64,000 bases of DNA, from contig CANROE010000003.1 in assembly GCA_947632195.1 (NCBI GenBank), forward strand, positions 1-64,000, read 5' to 3'. The notes under the pieces were generated by a model, which was not told the DNA's origin, did not search any database, and saw only the letters and a program-made list of their open reading frames with translations. The translations under genes were made by a program, and so were the position numbers. This DNA comes from an uncultured Clostridia bacterium (GTDB lineage: Bacteria > Bacillota > Clostridia > Christensenellales > Borkfalkiaceae). Positions 17,441 to 27,845 of this stretch are shown in pieces (positions within the stretch are counted from its first letter, which is position 1; each line of letters begins with the position of its first letter).

Positions 17441-18261
17441 GCCTTCTTGCCCTCCGCATTGAATTCTTTCCAATAGTATTCCCGCAGGAATTTTTTCAGA
17501 AGTTCGGAATCCGCGTAACGGGTGATCTCCCCGCGCTTTACCACGGACACGATCCCCGTCTCTTCCGATACGATGATGGTGGAGACGTCCGCGACCTCCG
17601 TGACGCCGATCCCCGCTCTGTGGCGGGTGCCGAAGTCCTTGGGGAAATCGCGCTGGGTCAGGGGCAAAAAGCACCCCGCCGCCTGTATCTTATCGCCGTA
17701 AATGACCATGGCACCGTCGTGAAGGGGCGCTTTGTTGATAAAGATCCCCTCGATCAGCTGGTTGGAAATGTTCGCGCCGAGCTTTACGCCGCTGTCTACG
17801 ATCTCCTTGGGCAAATTGCCGTTGGAAAGGACGATGAGCGCGCCCGTGTTGTTCTTGGAGAGATTCTGCACCGCGCGCACGATGGAGGCGATGTATTCCT
17901 CCGCACGGGCGGCGATCGCGCTCTTTGCCGTCATTTCGCCCTTCGTCTCGCCCATGCGCTTCCCCGTCCAGACCGAACGCTTGATCTCCTGGCTGAACAG
18001 AAGCAGGAAGAAGAGCGAAAGCAGCATGATAAAGACCAGAAGCAAGGTGCTGTCCAGCTTTACGGAAATCAGGCAGACCACGCCCATCACAATGATGAGC
18101 GCAACATAGATGCCGATCAGTTGCTTGGCATTGTTCGCTTTCAACGTGCGCAGCACATAATAGATGAGCAGAAAGAGAAAAATTCCCTCGGCAATATAGA
18201 CGAGCCAATTCTCGCCGAAGTGCATGAACACGTTTTTGATATTTTCCCAAACGTTCGCCAT
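17437..18261 (-). CDS. cdaA: Diadenylate cyclase CdaA
   Basis: TM region plus DisA_N domain: LHDGAMVIYGDKIQAAGCFLPL, GTRHRAGIGVTEVADVSTIIVSEETG (DGA and RHR motifs). Confidence 0.96.
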   Translation of the reverse strand: MANVWENIKNVFMHFGENWLVYIAEGIFLFLLIYYVLRTLKANNAKQLIGIYVALIIVMGVVCLISVKLDSTLLLVFIMLLSLFFLLLFSQEIKRSVWTGKRMGETKGEMTAKSAIAARAEEYIASIVRAVQNLSKNNTGALIVLSNGNLPKEIVDSGVKLGANISNQLIEGIFINKAPLHDGAMVIYGDKIQAAGCFLPLTQRDFPKDFGTRHRAGIGVTEVADVSTIIVSEETGIVSVVKRGEITRYADSELLKKFLREYYWKEFNAEGKKA

Positions 18262-18345
18262 AACTCCCCCGTTAATTTTGTGCTTTCTTTCCCCTATTAT
18301 AACGTCCGTCCGCAAAAAAGGAAAGTATTTTTCCCCTCTTTTCGG

Positions 18346-19329
18346 CTAATTTGTCTGCGGAAAGAAGATTTTTGCCATTGCGGAATACAGCGCGCCCGTT
18401 TTGACATACAGCCCGCCCCGCATCCCTGCGGACAGCCCGTAGAGAGCCCGATAGAGCTCTTCCGTGCGCTTTTCGCCCAACCGCCGCGCGATCTCCCGCG
18501 ACGCTTTCACCGAATATGGGTGCATGCCGAGCTGCTTTCCCACCCCTTCGTCCGAGCCACGCACCCTGCTCACTTCGAGCAGCGTTTTGAAATGGGCGGT
18601 GAGAGAGGAGAGCACGGCGTTTTCATCGTAGCCCTTTTGCAAAAGATCGTACAGTATCTCCGAAAACAGCGTATAGTTGCCCTTGGACGCCGCCTGCGTC
18701 AGCTCGAAGATCTTGTACTCCGCGTCCTTTGCAATATACTCTTCTACGGCGGCACAGGTGACTTTTCCCCCATCGCCGAGCAGAAGGCGCAGCTTTTCCG
18801 TCTCCTTTTTCATGCGGGCGGCGTCCTGCGCGCAGTACTTCACCATGAGTTCCGCAGCGTCGCCCTCCGGCTGCAACCCGCTCCGCTGCATGAGCCGGAA
18901 GAGCCAGCGGGAAAGGGTATCTCTGTCCGCGCGGGAACAGTCCACATGCACGACGCCCTTCTTCTTTTTGAGATCCGTCCCCTTTTTGCCGCCGTTGACG
19001 ATGGCGAGCACGGTGGACGGGCAGGGAGCCTCGCAATACCCTTTGAGCACCTCCCACTCCCGCTCCGAGGGATAAAATTCATAGACGCGCACAAGCCGCT
19101 TTTCGTCCATAAAGGGCAGAGAATACAGCCCGTCGCGGAAGGCGGCGAGCTTTTCGCCCTTCAACGTCTCGCCCTCATAGCGCATATCGTTCAAAAGGGG
19201 CTGCGAAATGTTGCACGCCGCGCGGAGGCTCTCCACCGCATGGTCGCGGAAATAGCTCTCCTCCCCCTCGATGACATAGACGGGCGCGATCTCCTCCTGT
19301 AAACTTTTGGCAAACTGTGCGAATTTCAT
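18346..19329 (-). CDS. holA: DNA polymerase III subunit delta
   Basis: MKFAQFAKSLQEEIAPVYVIEGEESYFRDHAVESLRAAC; delta-fold ORF. Confidence 0.92.
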   Translation of the reverse strand: MKFAQFAKSLQEEIAPVYVIEGEESYFRDHAVESLRAACNISQPLLNDMRYEGETLKGEKLAAFRDGLYSLPFMDEKRLVRVYEFYPSEREWEVLKGYCEAPCPSTVLAIVNGGKKGTDLKKKKGVVHVDCSRADRDTLSRWLFRLMQRSGLQPEGDAAELMVKYCAQDAARMKKETEKLRLLLGDGGKVTCAAVEEYIAKDAEYKIFELTQAASKGNYTLFSEILYDLLQKGYDENAVLSSLTAHFKTLLEVSRVRGSDEGVGKQLGMHPYSVKASREIARRLGEKRTEELYRALYGLSAGMRGGLYVKTGALYSAMAKIFFPQTN

Positions 19330-21308
19330 AGTGATTTTATTGTAGCATGATCGAGCAAATATTTCAAGCGTTTGACGCCTGCGGTTTCTTCGCCAATGAA
19401 CAGATCCGCGCCGAGCGCTTCGCTCTCTTCAAAATCGAATTCCACCGCGCAGCCCTCGGCGAGCAGGATGAGCTTGGTAGGGCTCTCGTAGCGCAAGGTG
19501 AGCCCGCCCGAGGAATACTCCCGCCCGAAAACGAGCGGGACCCCGATAAATCCCGTTTCGCATTCGTCGCAGAGCCTGACCTGCGACGCAGGCAGCAGCG
19601 CCGCAGTGTTCGCGCCTGCGACCTCGTCTCCGGCAAGGACGAACACCGCCCCGAGTTTCCCGCCGTAGGTGCGGTGCAGAAAGTCCTCGCAGTCCGCAGC
19701 GGAGATGTCGCCGTCGATGAGCAGAACGCTCTCCTGCGGCGTGCGTACGAGGACGGCCGTCTCTCCGTCGCGGGACAGGACGTCGATCCTGCAACCCGTA
19801 AAGACGACATTTTGCAGCACGGCCGCAAATATGAAGAGCACCGACAGCGAGACCGCCGCGACCGCTCTCCCCTTTCCGGTGAGCCGCACCCTTCCCGACA
19901 GCGCGACGCAGCCGACGAAAAAGACCGCGCTCCCCGCCCCGAGCGTAAAGCCCGTGATGAGTAGCGAGACGTCCACGACGGAGAATACATACAAAAACGC
20001 CGAAAAGATCCCCTGCGGAAAGAGCAAAAAGAAGGACGCGGCGGGCGGGATCATCAGCGCAAACACTGCGCACAGGAGCGTCAGCAAAAAGAACAGGGGC
20101 AGCACGGGAATGAGAAAGAAGTTCAAAAGAAGGGCGAGCGCCGAGACATAGCCGAACGCTTCCAGCGCGACGGGCAAAGTGAAGATCTGCACGGCCAGCG
20201 CCGAAGAGAGATACCCCGCGAGAAAGCGCGGAAAGCGCAAACGTTGGAACAGGCGGGCGAGCGGGGGAGAACAGAGCGCCAGCCCCACGCACGCGCCGTA
20301 AGAGAGCCGCATTCCCGCCGCAAACCACTGCTGCGGCAAAAAGAGCAGCGTGAGAAGCGCCGCAAAGGATACCGATTCGAGAAAATCGTACTTCTTCCCC
20401 AAAGAACGCGCCGCGCCGAGCACGGCGCACATGATGAGTGCGCGCACCGAGGAGACGGTAAAGCCGCACAGTCCGCTGTAAAGAAAACAGAGAAGGAGCG
20501 CGGGCAGAAACCGCGTCTTTTTGAGAAAGGGGAAACAGGCGTAGACGGCGGCAAAGAGAATGCCGATATGCAGCCCCGACACGGCGAAGATGTGGGCGAC
20601 GCCGCCCCGCCGCACGGCTTCGGAGATCTCTTCGTCCATAGAGCCCGAATTCCCCGTGAGCAATGCGAACGCCAGATCGGCCTCGTCCCGCTCCATATGA
20701 TCGTGCAAACTGTCGTAGAGGGCGGCGTTCAACAAAAGGAAGGGATCTTTCGATCTCCCGATGTGCTCCGATGACGCGGCGGACGCCTCGTAGCGGATCC
20801 CCTTGGCAAAATTGTTTTGCGTAAACGGGTCGTCTTTGAACTCTTCGAGACCGACCGAGGCCGCCGTCACATCGAGGAGGAGAATGTCGGCGGGACGGAT
20901 CTCCCCGCCCAAAATCACACGGCACTTCCCGCCCCGCCGTTCGCCGTCAAAAGAGAGATCGTCCAAAATGACGACCGAATACTGTTCCCGCGCCGAAACC
21001 GACGTCACCGTTCCCACAAGGCGGTATTCCCCCGCAGGCAGGACGGTGGTAAACGTTTCCGTATACAGGTGTAGGGCGAGCGCACCCGTCCCCGCAAAGA
21101 GAACGAACGCGAGCAAAACCGCAAGCGTGCGCCTCTTTTTCAAGGGGAAAACGGCAAATGCAAGAAAAAACGCGAGGAAGAGAAAGTCGGAGGGCGCAAG
21201 CCCCCCGAAACGGATCCTGCCGTAGAAAAAGATCCCCATGGCGAGCCCGAGCGCACAAAACAGCACGGGGCGAAAATTGAGAAATACTTTTCCTTGCCTC
21301 TCTTCCAT
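19326..21308 (-). CDS. comEC: ComEC/Rec2-family competence protein
   Basis: LLTGNSGSMDEEISEAVRRGGVAHIFAVSGLHIGILFAAVYA; polytopic; C-terminal region metallo-hydrolase-like but weak. Confidence 0.92.
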   Translation of the reverse strand: MEERQGKVFLNFRPVLFCALGLAMGIFFYGRIRFGGLAPSDFLFLAFFLAFAVFPLKKRRTLAVLLAFVLFAGTGALALHLYTETFTTVLPAGEYRLVGTVTSVSAREQYSVVILDDLSFDGERRGGKCRVILGGEIRPADILLLDVTAASVGLEEFKDDPFTQNNFAKGIRYEASAASSEHIGRSKDPFLLLNAALYDSLHDHMERDEADLAFALLTGNSGSMDEEISEAVRRGGVAHIFAVSGLHIGILFAAVYACFPFLKKTRFLPALLLCFLYSGLCGFTVSSVRALIMCAVLGAARSLGKKYDFLESVSFAALLTLLFLPQQWFAAGMRLSYGACVGLALCSPPLARLFQRLRFPRFLAGYLSSALAVQIFTLPVALEAFGYVSALALLLNFFLIPVLPLFFLLTLLCAVFALMIPPAASFFLLFPQGIFSAFLYVFSVVDVSLLITGFTLGAGSAVFFVGCVALSGRVRLTGKGRAVAAVSLSVLFIFAAVLQNVVFTGCRIDVLSRDGETAVLVRTPQESVLLIDGDISAADCEDFLHRTYGGKLGAVFVLAGDEVAGANTAALLPASQVRLCDECETGFIGVPLVFGREYSSGGLTLRYESPTKLILLAEGCAVEFDFEESEALGADLFIGEETAGVKRLKYLLDHATIKSL

Positions 21309-21338
21309 GGGGGTCCTCCTTCGTAAAACGCGCTTGAT

Positions 21339-24300
21339 TTACGCGAGCGTGATACGGTCGGATACCGAGCGCACCAGAATGCCCTTCTGTTCGCCGAACG
21401 CGATACAGCCCGCAAGAAACGCCGTGAACTTTTCCGTCGCGCGGACGCGGCAATAGCTTGCGAGTATGCCGCCGAGCTCGTCGAGATAGACGCTGACCTT
21501 CTCTTCGAGCAGCGCTTTGATGAGCGCGACGATCTCGAAGGGCGTGAAATCCTCCTCCCCCCTTAGGCCGCTCTCGTCCGTGCGGAAACGCCAGAACCCG
21601 ACGGCGCGATCTGTTTTATAGAAATAGTCCACGCCGTTTACGCGCTCCCTGCGGAAGGCGCAGCCGTCGATGAGCGCATCGAGCTTTGCCGACAGGCGCA
21701 CGCCGGACTTGGCGATGCCGAACGTTGCAAGACATCTCGTCTTTAAGAAAGCGCGGGAGATGGGCTCTTCCTGCGCCACGATCTCTTTGAGACGGGCGGC
21801 GACCGCCTTGTCGTTCTCCCCGCTCAGGAAGAAGGAGGCGGGCTCAGCACCGCCCGTTTTGACGGCGCGGTAGGGTTTGAGATATTTCGTGAGCGACGAG
21901 CCCCCCTTCTGTTCCGCGCCCGTGAGACGGTCCAGAAGTTCTTTGACCCGCTTTACCTCCCGCTTGGGGTTGTTGTAATAATTGACGCAGTTCACGCGGA
22001 TCACATTCCAATTCGTGCGCTTTAACGTCTGCACTTGCAGAATGTTCCTGTCCTTCACGGAGAATTTTTCGGAGCCGTCAAAGAGCACCGCCAAAAGATA
22101 CTCGTGCGGGTTTTTCGGGTCGAGCACCGCCACGTCGATCTTGAAATCGGAGGCGCCCACGTCCACGCGGCAACGGTAGCCGTAGTCTTCGAGCTCTCTT
22201 GCAAGATATTTCCCGACGCCCGCGCCCTCTTTGACCGCAGCCGACTTCACCGCAAGAGTCGTTCTGCCCTTCTCGGCAAATTCGAGAAAGGCTTTCAGTC
22301 CGGCGACCCCCTTGGAGGAAGTTTTTGCAAGGTCGATCATCCCCGAACTCATCGAGGAAAAGACGATCATCTCTTCGCGGGCGCGCGACACGGCGACGTT
22401 CAGCCGCCGCCAGCCACCCGCCTGGTTGAGCGGCCCGAAATTGAGGGAGAGCCGCCCTGTGGGATCGGGACCGTAGCAGACCGAAAAGAGAATGACGTCT
22501 CGCTCGTCCCCCTGCACGTTTTCGAGATTCTTGACAAAGAGCGGCTCTTCGCCGTCATAGGCGTAGCCTTCGAGTTTCTCTTTGACGATCGTCTTTTGAA
22601 GGAGACGTTCGATAAAGTTCTGTTGCGCGCTCGAAAAGGTGACGACGCCCATGCTCGAACGGCGCAGCGCGGGGTCTTTCAGCCGCCGCACGACCTCCGA
22701 AACGAGCGCCTCCCCCTCTTTTTTGTTGCACTTGGTAAAGCCGCGATCGTATGCGCCGTCCGTCAATACAAGGCGCACTTTGCTGTCCGCGTCGGGAGAC
22801 GGGAAGGTGCAGAGTCTGTTGTCGTAATACATGCTGTTGGAGAAGGCGATCAGACTCTCGTGTTTGCTCCTGTAATGCCAGATGAGGTGCCGCTCGGGCA
22901 TGCCGAGGGCAAGACAGTCGTCGAGAATGCTTTCGAGGTCCTCGTTTTCGAGATTTTCCTCGTCCACATAGCCCGTGCGGAAGAAGGCCGTGGGCGGGAG
23001 CTGGCGCGGATCGCCGACGACGATCGCCGACTTGGCGCGGGCGATGGCCCCCACCGCCTCCGCCGTCGTCATCTGCGACGCCTCGTCGAAGATGACGAGA
23101 TCGAAAAGATCGGCCTGCGGTCTTAAATATTGCGCCACCGTGGTGGGGCTCATGAGCATGCAGGGAGCGATGACGCCGAGGAGATTGGGGATCTCCGCGA
23201 AGAGCCCCCTTAGCCCCACCCCGCGCAGATTGCTCTTGACAAGGCGGCGGAAGGAGGCCGCCTCCACCGAAAGACTGCCCTCTCCGTCCTCTGCGGGCAG
23301 ACGGGAGATGAGATCCCCCCTGATCTTTTCCCGCGTATCGCGAGTGAAATTCTCCCACGCGAGGCGGAATTTCTCCACCGTGTCCTCCAAAGAGCCCACC
23401 GTCATGCGGGAGAGCTCCGGATCGGCGGGAATGTTGATTTCGAGGAAATTTTTGTAAACGTTCTTCTCGAACCCGCTTAAAATGTTCTCCGTTGTGAGTT
23501 TGCCGCTTTCGAGCGCCTCCGTCACAAAACTGCAACCGAGCGATCCGAGCTCCTCCTCCGTGCGCTTGTACATGCACCAATTCGGGAGCATATCCACGTT
23601 GTCGATGAGGGCGCTCGCCTTGGACGAAAATTCGTCCAAAAGGTCCTCTTCCGGCAGCTTTGACCGATCCGCCCGCGTGACGGTGAGAAAACTGTCGAGC
23701 GCGCGGAAGAAACTTTCCGCCGCCTTCAAATATCCGTCGAGTACGGGCTGCGTGTAGCCGCTCTGCGCCCGCAGACACATGCTGTTGAGAGTATCGGGGT
23801 CGTAGTCGAGGAAGGTGGAGGAGCACAGATCGTGCAGCGCATACAGCCCGCTCAGATATTCGCTCCTCTTTTTGAATACGATCTCTCCGCTGCGGTCGAC
23901 GAAATTTTTGGAGAGCGGAACGCTCTTGATCCGCTCCATGGCGTCGCGGATGTCTACAAGCGTCTGCAAAAACTTGGCGGTATCCTCCTCGGTGAGCGGA
24001 TGGAGCGCGACGCGGGAGAGCCGTTTGGCCGCAGAGACCGCCGCCTTGCACCTGCGGTAGCCGCCGTTTGCAAGCGCCTGTTTGATCTCCGCATAATCCT
24101 TTCCCAAATCAACGAACGCCTTGAAATGGCCGTTGTAAAAATGGAACCGCTCGTCCAAAAGACGGTTGGAATGATAGAACACATAGAACTCTTCTTCGGA
24201 GACCGAAGAGAAGTACTTCGCGTATCCGTCGGCCGAAAAGTTCCGCGCGAGCGTGCACAGGTTTTCGAGCTTTTTCCGCGTGATCGAGGAGAGCCGCTGC

Positions 24301-26894
24301 CGGTAAAATTCGAGGAAGAGCCCCAAAAATGCCTTCAAATGTCTGATCTCCGCGATGAGCACCTCGCAGGCGCAGTAGATCTTATCGCGCAACGCCTGCG
24401 AATATTCGGTGAGATTGACGTTTTCAAAGGGAGAGTTCATCACCCCGCCGCACTCTTTCGCGGCGGCCGCCGCCGAGAGAATGCGGTTTTTGCACTCCGC
24501 GAGTTTTTGTTCACTGAGCGTATCGTAAAACGCGCTCCCGATGTCGAGAACGTCGGGGGCGTCCTTGTTTTTAAGATAGAGCAGAATGCCCTCGTAGACC
24601 GAGATCCCAAGCCGCCTTTTTTGATGAAGGGCGAGCATGGGCGCTTTGAGCTCTTTGGTGAGCGCCGTGATCTCCGCCGCGCGCGCGGCAAAGTCCCCGC
24701 CCTCCTCCGTCTCTTTGAGCGCAAGCGTATCGCCGAGTTTTTTCACGGCGTCGGCCCTGTCCGTCTTTCCGGAGTGGAGTTCGAGACAGAAATCCCCCAC
24801 GCCGACGCTGTCGAGCCGCTTTTTGACGACGTCGAGCGCCGCTTTCTTTTCGGCGACAAAGAGCACCCGTTTGCCGTCTTCGAGGGCGTTTGCGATGATG
24901 TTGGTGATCGTCTGGCTCTTGCCCGTTCCGGGAGGGCCGTGCAGTACGAAACTCACGCCCGCACGGGAGAGCGCCACTGCCGAATACTGCGAACTGTCCG
25001 CAGGCAGCGGAATGAGCGTTCCGCACGGATCCCCCTCGTCCTCCTCCTCGGGCGAAACATATACCTGCTTTTCCATGCGGTTTGCGAGCAGCGCGGAGAC
25101 CACCGCGTTCTGTTTGAGTTCGTCGAAATGCGCGTGCAGATCGTTCCACATGAGGTAGCGGCGGAAGGAAAAGACGGCGATGTATGCCTCTTTAATGACC
25201 CGCCAGCCCTTCATGCCCGCCGTTTCGGCAAGCACCATGGCGAAAATTTCGCTCATTTTGAGAGCGGACACGTCGCCCCCCAGCCCGCGCACGTCGATGT
25301 TGAATTCCTGTTTCAGATATTCGAGCAGGGTGCTGTTGACAAAGTACTCCCCCTCGATACGCACCGAGAAATCTTCGTTTCCCTTTGCCCGCACGACGTC
25401 CGCAGGGACAAGCACAAGCGGTGCACGCTTGGGCTTTGCGTCCTCTTTGGAGACGTATTCGAGAAATCCGAGGGCGAGATAGAGGATCTTTGCGCCCGAC
25501 TCCTCATCCGCCTCGCGGTTTTTGCGCTGCAAGAGACGGGCGGCGTCCGCAAGCTCCTCCCCCTTTGCCGCAGAGACGCGCAGCAGATTTTTTTGCTGTT
25601 CGAGTTCGAGCAGCTGCCGCTCCGCCGCCGTGATCGCCCCGCCGCTGCCGCCCGCCACGAGTTTCATCCCGTCCGACGCGAGGAGACGGGCGTACAGTCC
25701 GTCCGCGTCGTCCGAGCGCACCTTCAACGTGCCGCGTTCGGTAAAATTGAGAAGGGTATTGCGGTTGGTGAGGTCGAGAAGCCGCCGCTCCCAGAGCTTG
25801 TTTTTGGTAAGTTTTCCTTCGACCCCCACGCTCTTGAATTCGTGCAGGGGCGCGGGCGCCGATTCGGCGGACATCTCTTCATGCCCGATCAGTTCGAGTC
25901 CTTTCAGCCCGTATTCCCTGAGCGGGAGCACGGGAATGCCCGCCATGCGGCAACGCTTGACGTCTATAAAATATTCAAAGTCGGACACCGACTGCGCAAA
26001 GTGTTTCTCGGCAGTGGTAAAATTGACGCTCTTGTCCGCAAAAAGGTCGTCGGCGTCGAAAAAGCTCAGATTGTTGATCCCGTCCGAAATGTATTTGGAG
26101 ACGATCTCGCCGTCGTCCGTTACGGTATCGAGAAAACAGCTGTCGTACAGCCAGACCCCGACGCCCACGCTGCGCTGCCCGACGGCAATGACGGGGTTGA
26201 GTTTCGCACCTTCGAGACATGCGGCGGCAAACAGGGCGAGCTGCAAAACGCTCCCCCGCCGCGAACGGACGAGGTCTTCCGAAAACGCGCGGACGGGGCG
26301 GGTGAGATCGCACGGTTCACGCTCGACGTCCAGCGCCTTGATCGCGGCAAAAACGGCGGCGGACGTCATGCGGACGGCGTTTTTGTCCGCGCCCGTATAG
26401 CCATATACGTCTGCGGCGGACGTCCATTTTCTCAGCCTTTTGCCCGCCTCTTCGAGAATGCGCCGGCAGTCCGAAAGGCGGGGCCGCACAAATGCGGGAA
26501 GCCGCTCGGGATTGCCCCCGAGCCCTTCCCACCAATCGAAGGGCAAGACGGTAAGAGAGCGGCTGTCGGCCGCGATCTCCTTTCCGTCCATATATGCCGA
26601 GGCTGTGACCGAGACGGTGCGCACCTCTTTGTTCTCCACGAGAAAGACGGGCGAAAACACGCCGCTTGCGACGTGTCCTACCCGACTTTCAAAGGGGGCG
26701 ACACAGTTTCCCTCGTATGGGATCAGCAAACCGCTGTCGTCCGAAAGCGTGATCCTGAATTCGTGGCTCTCCCCATCGCGGTTGTCGACGCGCACGGTGA
26801 CGGGGGTTTGGAGGAGACAGTCCGAATATCCCACATACTTCGGCGGTTCAAGCGCCAACCCGATGGGTTTGACTTCTTTTTTTTGCTTGGGCAT
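21339..26894 (-). CDS. Giant SF1 helicase with DUF4011, AAA_11/12, Vsr/MTES_1575-like nuclease and DUF3320-like C-terminus (Hhe-like)
   Basis: WERRLLDLTNRNTLLNFTERG; VLHGPPGTGKSQTITNIIANAL; VIFDEASQMTTAEAVGAIARAKSAIVVGDPRQLPPT; FKIDVAVLDPKNPHEYLLAVLFDG. Confidence 0.9.
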   Translation of the reverse strand: MPKQKKEVKPIGLALEPPKYVGYSDCLLQTPVTVRVDNRDGESHEFRITLSDDSGLLIPYEGNCVAPFESRVGHVASGVFSPVFLVENKEVRTVSVTASAYMDGKEIAADSRSLTVLPFDWWEGLGGNPERLPAFVRPRLSDCRRILEEAGKRLRKWTSAADVYGYTGADKNAVRMTSAAVFAAIKALDVEREPCDLTRPVRAFSEDLVRSRRGSVLQLALFAAACLEGAKLNPVIAVGQRSVGVGVWLYDSCFLDTVTDDGEIVSKYISDGINNLSFFDADDLFADKSVNFTTAEKHFAQSVSDFEYFIDVKRCRMAGIPVLPLREYGLKGLELIGHEEMSAESAPAPLHEFKSVGVEGKLTKNKLWERRLLDLTNRNTLLNFTERGTLKVRSDDADGLYARLLASDGMKLVAGGSGGAITAAERQLLELEQQKNLLRVSAAKGEELADAARLLQRKNREADEESGAKILYLALGFLEYVSKEDAKPKRAPLVLVPADVVRAKGNEDFSVRIEGEYFVNSTLLEYLKQEFNIDVRGLGGDVSALKMSEIFAMVLAETAGMKGWRVIKEAYIAVFSFRRYLMWNDLHAHFDELKQNAVVSALLANRMEKQVYVSPEEEDEGDPCGTLIPLPADSSQYSAVALSRAGVSFVLHGPPGTGKSQTITNIIANALEDGKRVLFVAEKKAALDVVKKRLDSVGVGDFCLELHSGKTDRADAVKKLGDTLALKETEEGGDFAARAAEITALTKELKAPMLALHQKRRLGISVYEGILLYLKNKDAPDVLDIGSAFYDTLSEQKLAECKNRILSAAAAAKECGGVMNSPFENVNLTEYSQALRDKIYCACEVLIAEIRHLKAFLGLFLEFYRQRLSSITRKKLENLCTLARNFSADGYAKYFSSVSEEEFYVFYHSNRLLDERFHFYNGHFKAFVDLGKDYAEIKQALANGGYRRCKAAVSAAKRLSRVALHPLTEEDTAKFLQTLVDIRDAMERIKSVPLSKNFVDRSGEIVFKKRSEYLSGLYALHDLCSSTFLDYDPDTLNSMCLRAQSGYTQPVLDGYLKAAESFFRALDSFLTVTRADRSKLPEEDLLDEFSSKASALIDNVDMLPNWCMYKRTEEELGSLGCSFVTEALESGKLTTENILSGFEKNVYKNFLEINIPADPELSRMTVGSLEDTVEKFRLAWENFTRDTREKIRGDLISRLPAEDGEGSLSVEAASFRRLVKSNLRGVGLRGLFAEIPNLLGVIAPCMLMSPTTVAQYLRPQADLFDLVIFDEASQMTTAEAVGAIARAKSAIVVGDPRQLPPTAFFRTGYVDEENLENEDLESILDDCLALGMPERHLIWHYRSKHESLIAFSNSMYYDNRLCTFPSPDADSKVRLVLTDGAYDRGFTKCNKKEGEALVSEVVRRLKDPALRRSSMGVVTFSSAQQNFIERLLQKTIVKEKLEGYAYDGEEPLFVKNLENVQGDERDVILFSVCYGPDPTGRLSLNFGPLNQAGGWRRLNVAVSRAREEMIVFSSMSSGMIDLAKTSSKGVAGLKAFLEFAEKGRTTLAVKSAAVKEGAGVGKYLARELEDYGYRCRVDVGASDFKIDVAVLDPKNPHEYLLAVLFDGSEKFSVKDRNILQVQTLKRTNWNVIRVNCVNYYNNPKREVKRVKELLDRLTGAEQKGGSSLTKYLKPYRAVKTGGAEPASFFLSGENDKAVAARLKEIVAQEEPISRAFLKTRCLATFGIAKSGVRLSAKLDALIDGCAFRRERVNGVDYFYKTDRAVGFWRFRTDESGLRGEEDFTPFEIVALIKALLEEKVSVYLDELGGILASYCRVRATEKFTAFLAGCIAFGEQKGILVRSVSDRITLA

Positions 26895-27048
26895 GATACT
26901 CCGTGGGACGGCAAAGCGCCGCCCTTCCTTTTTCTTTCCGTTTCGTCTTATGATTATACCATTTTCTTTTGTAAAATGCAAGGTCCGCAGGCATTGCATG
27001 GAAATAATTTCACAAAAAAAGAGCGCGGGGGGAACGCGCTCTTTCCGT

Positions 27049-27774
27049 TTACTTCTCTTCGAGCGTGACGTCGATATAATTCGTCGGGTCTACCGACTTG
27101 CCGTCGAGCGTCATTTCAAGGTGAAGGTGGGTGCCGTCGTTTGCCTCGGTGCCGTACGCTTCCGCCACCCGTGCGATGACGTCGCCTTGCTTGACCGTAG
27201 CGCCCTCTTTGAGCGAGTCTACGGGCTCTACAAAGCGGTAGGTGCTCTGCACGCCGTCCGCATGCTGTACGACCACGAGATTGCCCAATTTATCGGAAAG
27301 ACTGATCTTTACCACCTGTCCGTCCGCCATTGCCCGAACGTCCGAACCTGCGGGAGCGGCGTAGTCCACTGCCTTGTGGTAATACCACTTATCGAGGGTG
27401 GTGTTCTCGTAGATCTTGAAATACTCCACCGAACAAGTCTTGACGTCCTCGATGGGAGAAATAAACGCAACCTTGGGACCGTCCGTGGGTTCGTCGTCCA
27501 CGGGAGGAGGGGTTTCGCCGCCCGTGGGTTCGTCGTCTACGGGAGGAGTTTCGCCGCCCGTGGGCTCGTCGTCGACAGGGGGAGTTTCTCCTCCCGTGGG
27601 GGGATCTTCGCTGTCAATGGGCGGGGTTTCAAGTACTTCGCGTCCGCTGTTTGTCACAAAGTATGCGGTGAGCACGATCGCCGTGATGAGAAGAAGCGCG
27701 CAGACCGCAAGCACAATGGAATAGATGATCTTCTTTTTTCTCGAAGTAGGTACGGTATTTTCCTTTTCTTTCAT
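27049..27774 (-). CDS. Membrane-anchored M23-family (LytM) protein with repetitive linker, SpoIIQ-like
   Basis: N-terminal TM; PPVDDEPTGGET repeats; YYHKAVDYAAPAGSDVRAMADGQVVKIS...GTHLHLEMTLDGKSVDPTNYI. Confidence 0.85.
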   Translation of the reverse strand: MKEKENTVPTSRKKKIIYSIVLAVCALLLITAIVLTAYFVTNSGREVLETPPIDSEDPPTGGETPPVDDEPTGGETPPVDDEPTGGETPPPVDDEPTDGPKVAFISPIEDVKTCSVEYFKIYENTTLDKWYYHKAVDYAAPAGSDVRAMADGQVVKISLSDKLGNLVVVQHADGVQSTYRFVEPVDSLKEGATVKQGDVIARVAEAYGTEANDGTHLHLEMTLDGKSVDPTNYIDVTLEEK

Positions 27775-27845
27775 GGGAATCCTCCGAAAATTTATGTAAA
27801 TGATTGACGGCCGAGCCGCCCTTTATACCTACCGTTTGGAAAATT

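Noticed and set aside
15948-17462. 504-aa + strand ORF
   Set aside because: Antisense to aspartokinase and DUF1015 genes; no domain signature.
18346-18640. Possible riboswitch or T-box upstream of cdaA, lysS or aspartokinase
   Set aside because: Leaders are short and no lysine-riboswitch, ydaO or T-box sequence (e.g. TGGNACCGCG) was recognised in these intergenic gaps.
23832-27068. 1078-aa + strand ORF
   Set aside because: Antisense shadow of the conserved helicase gene; Arg/Gly/His-rich composition with no recognisable motifs. Such long open antisense frames are expected in high-GC DNA.
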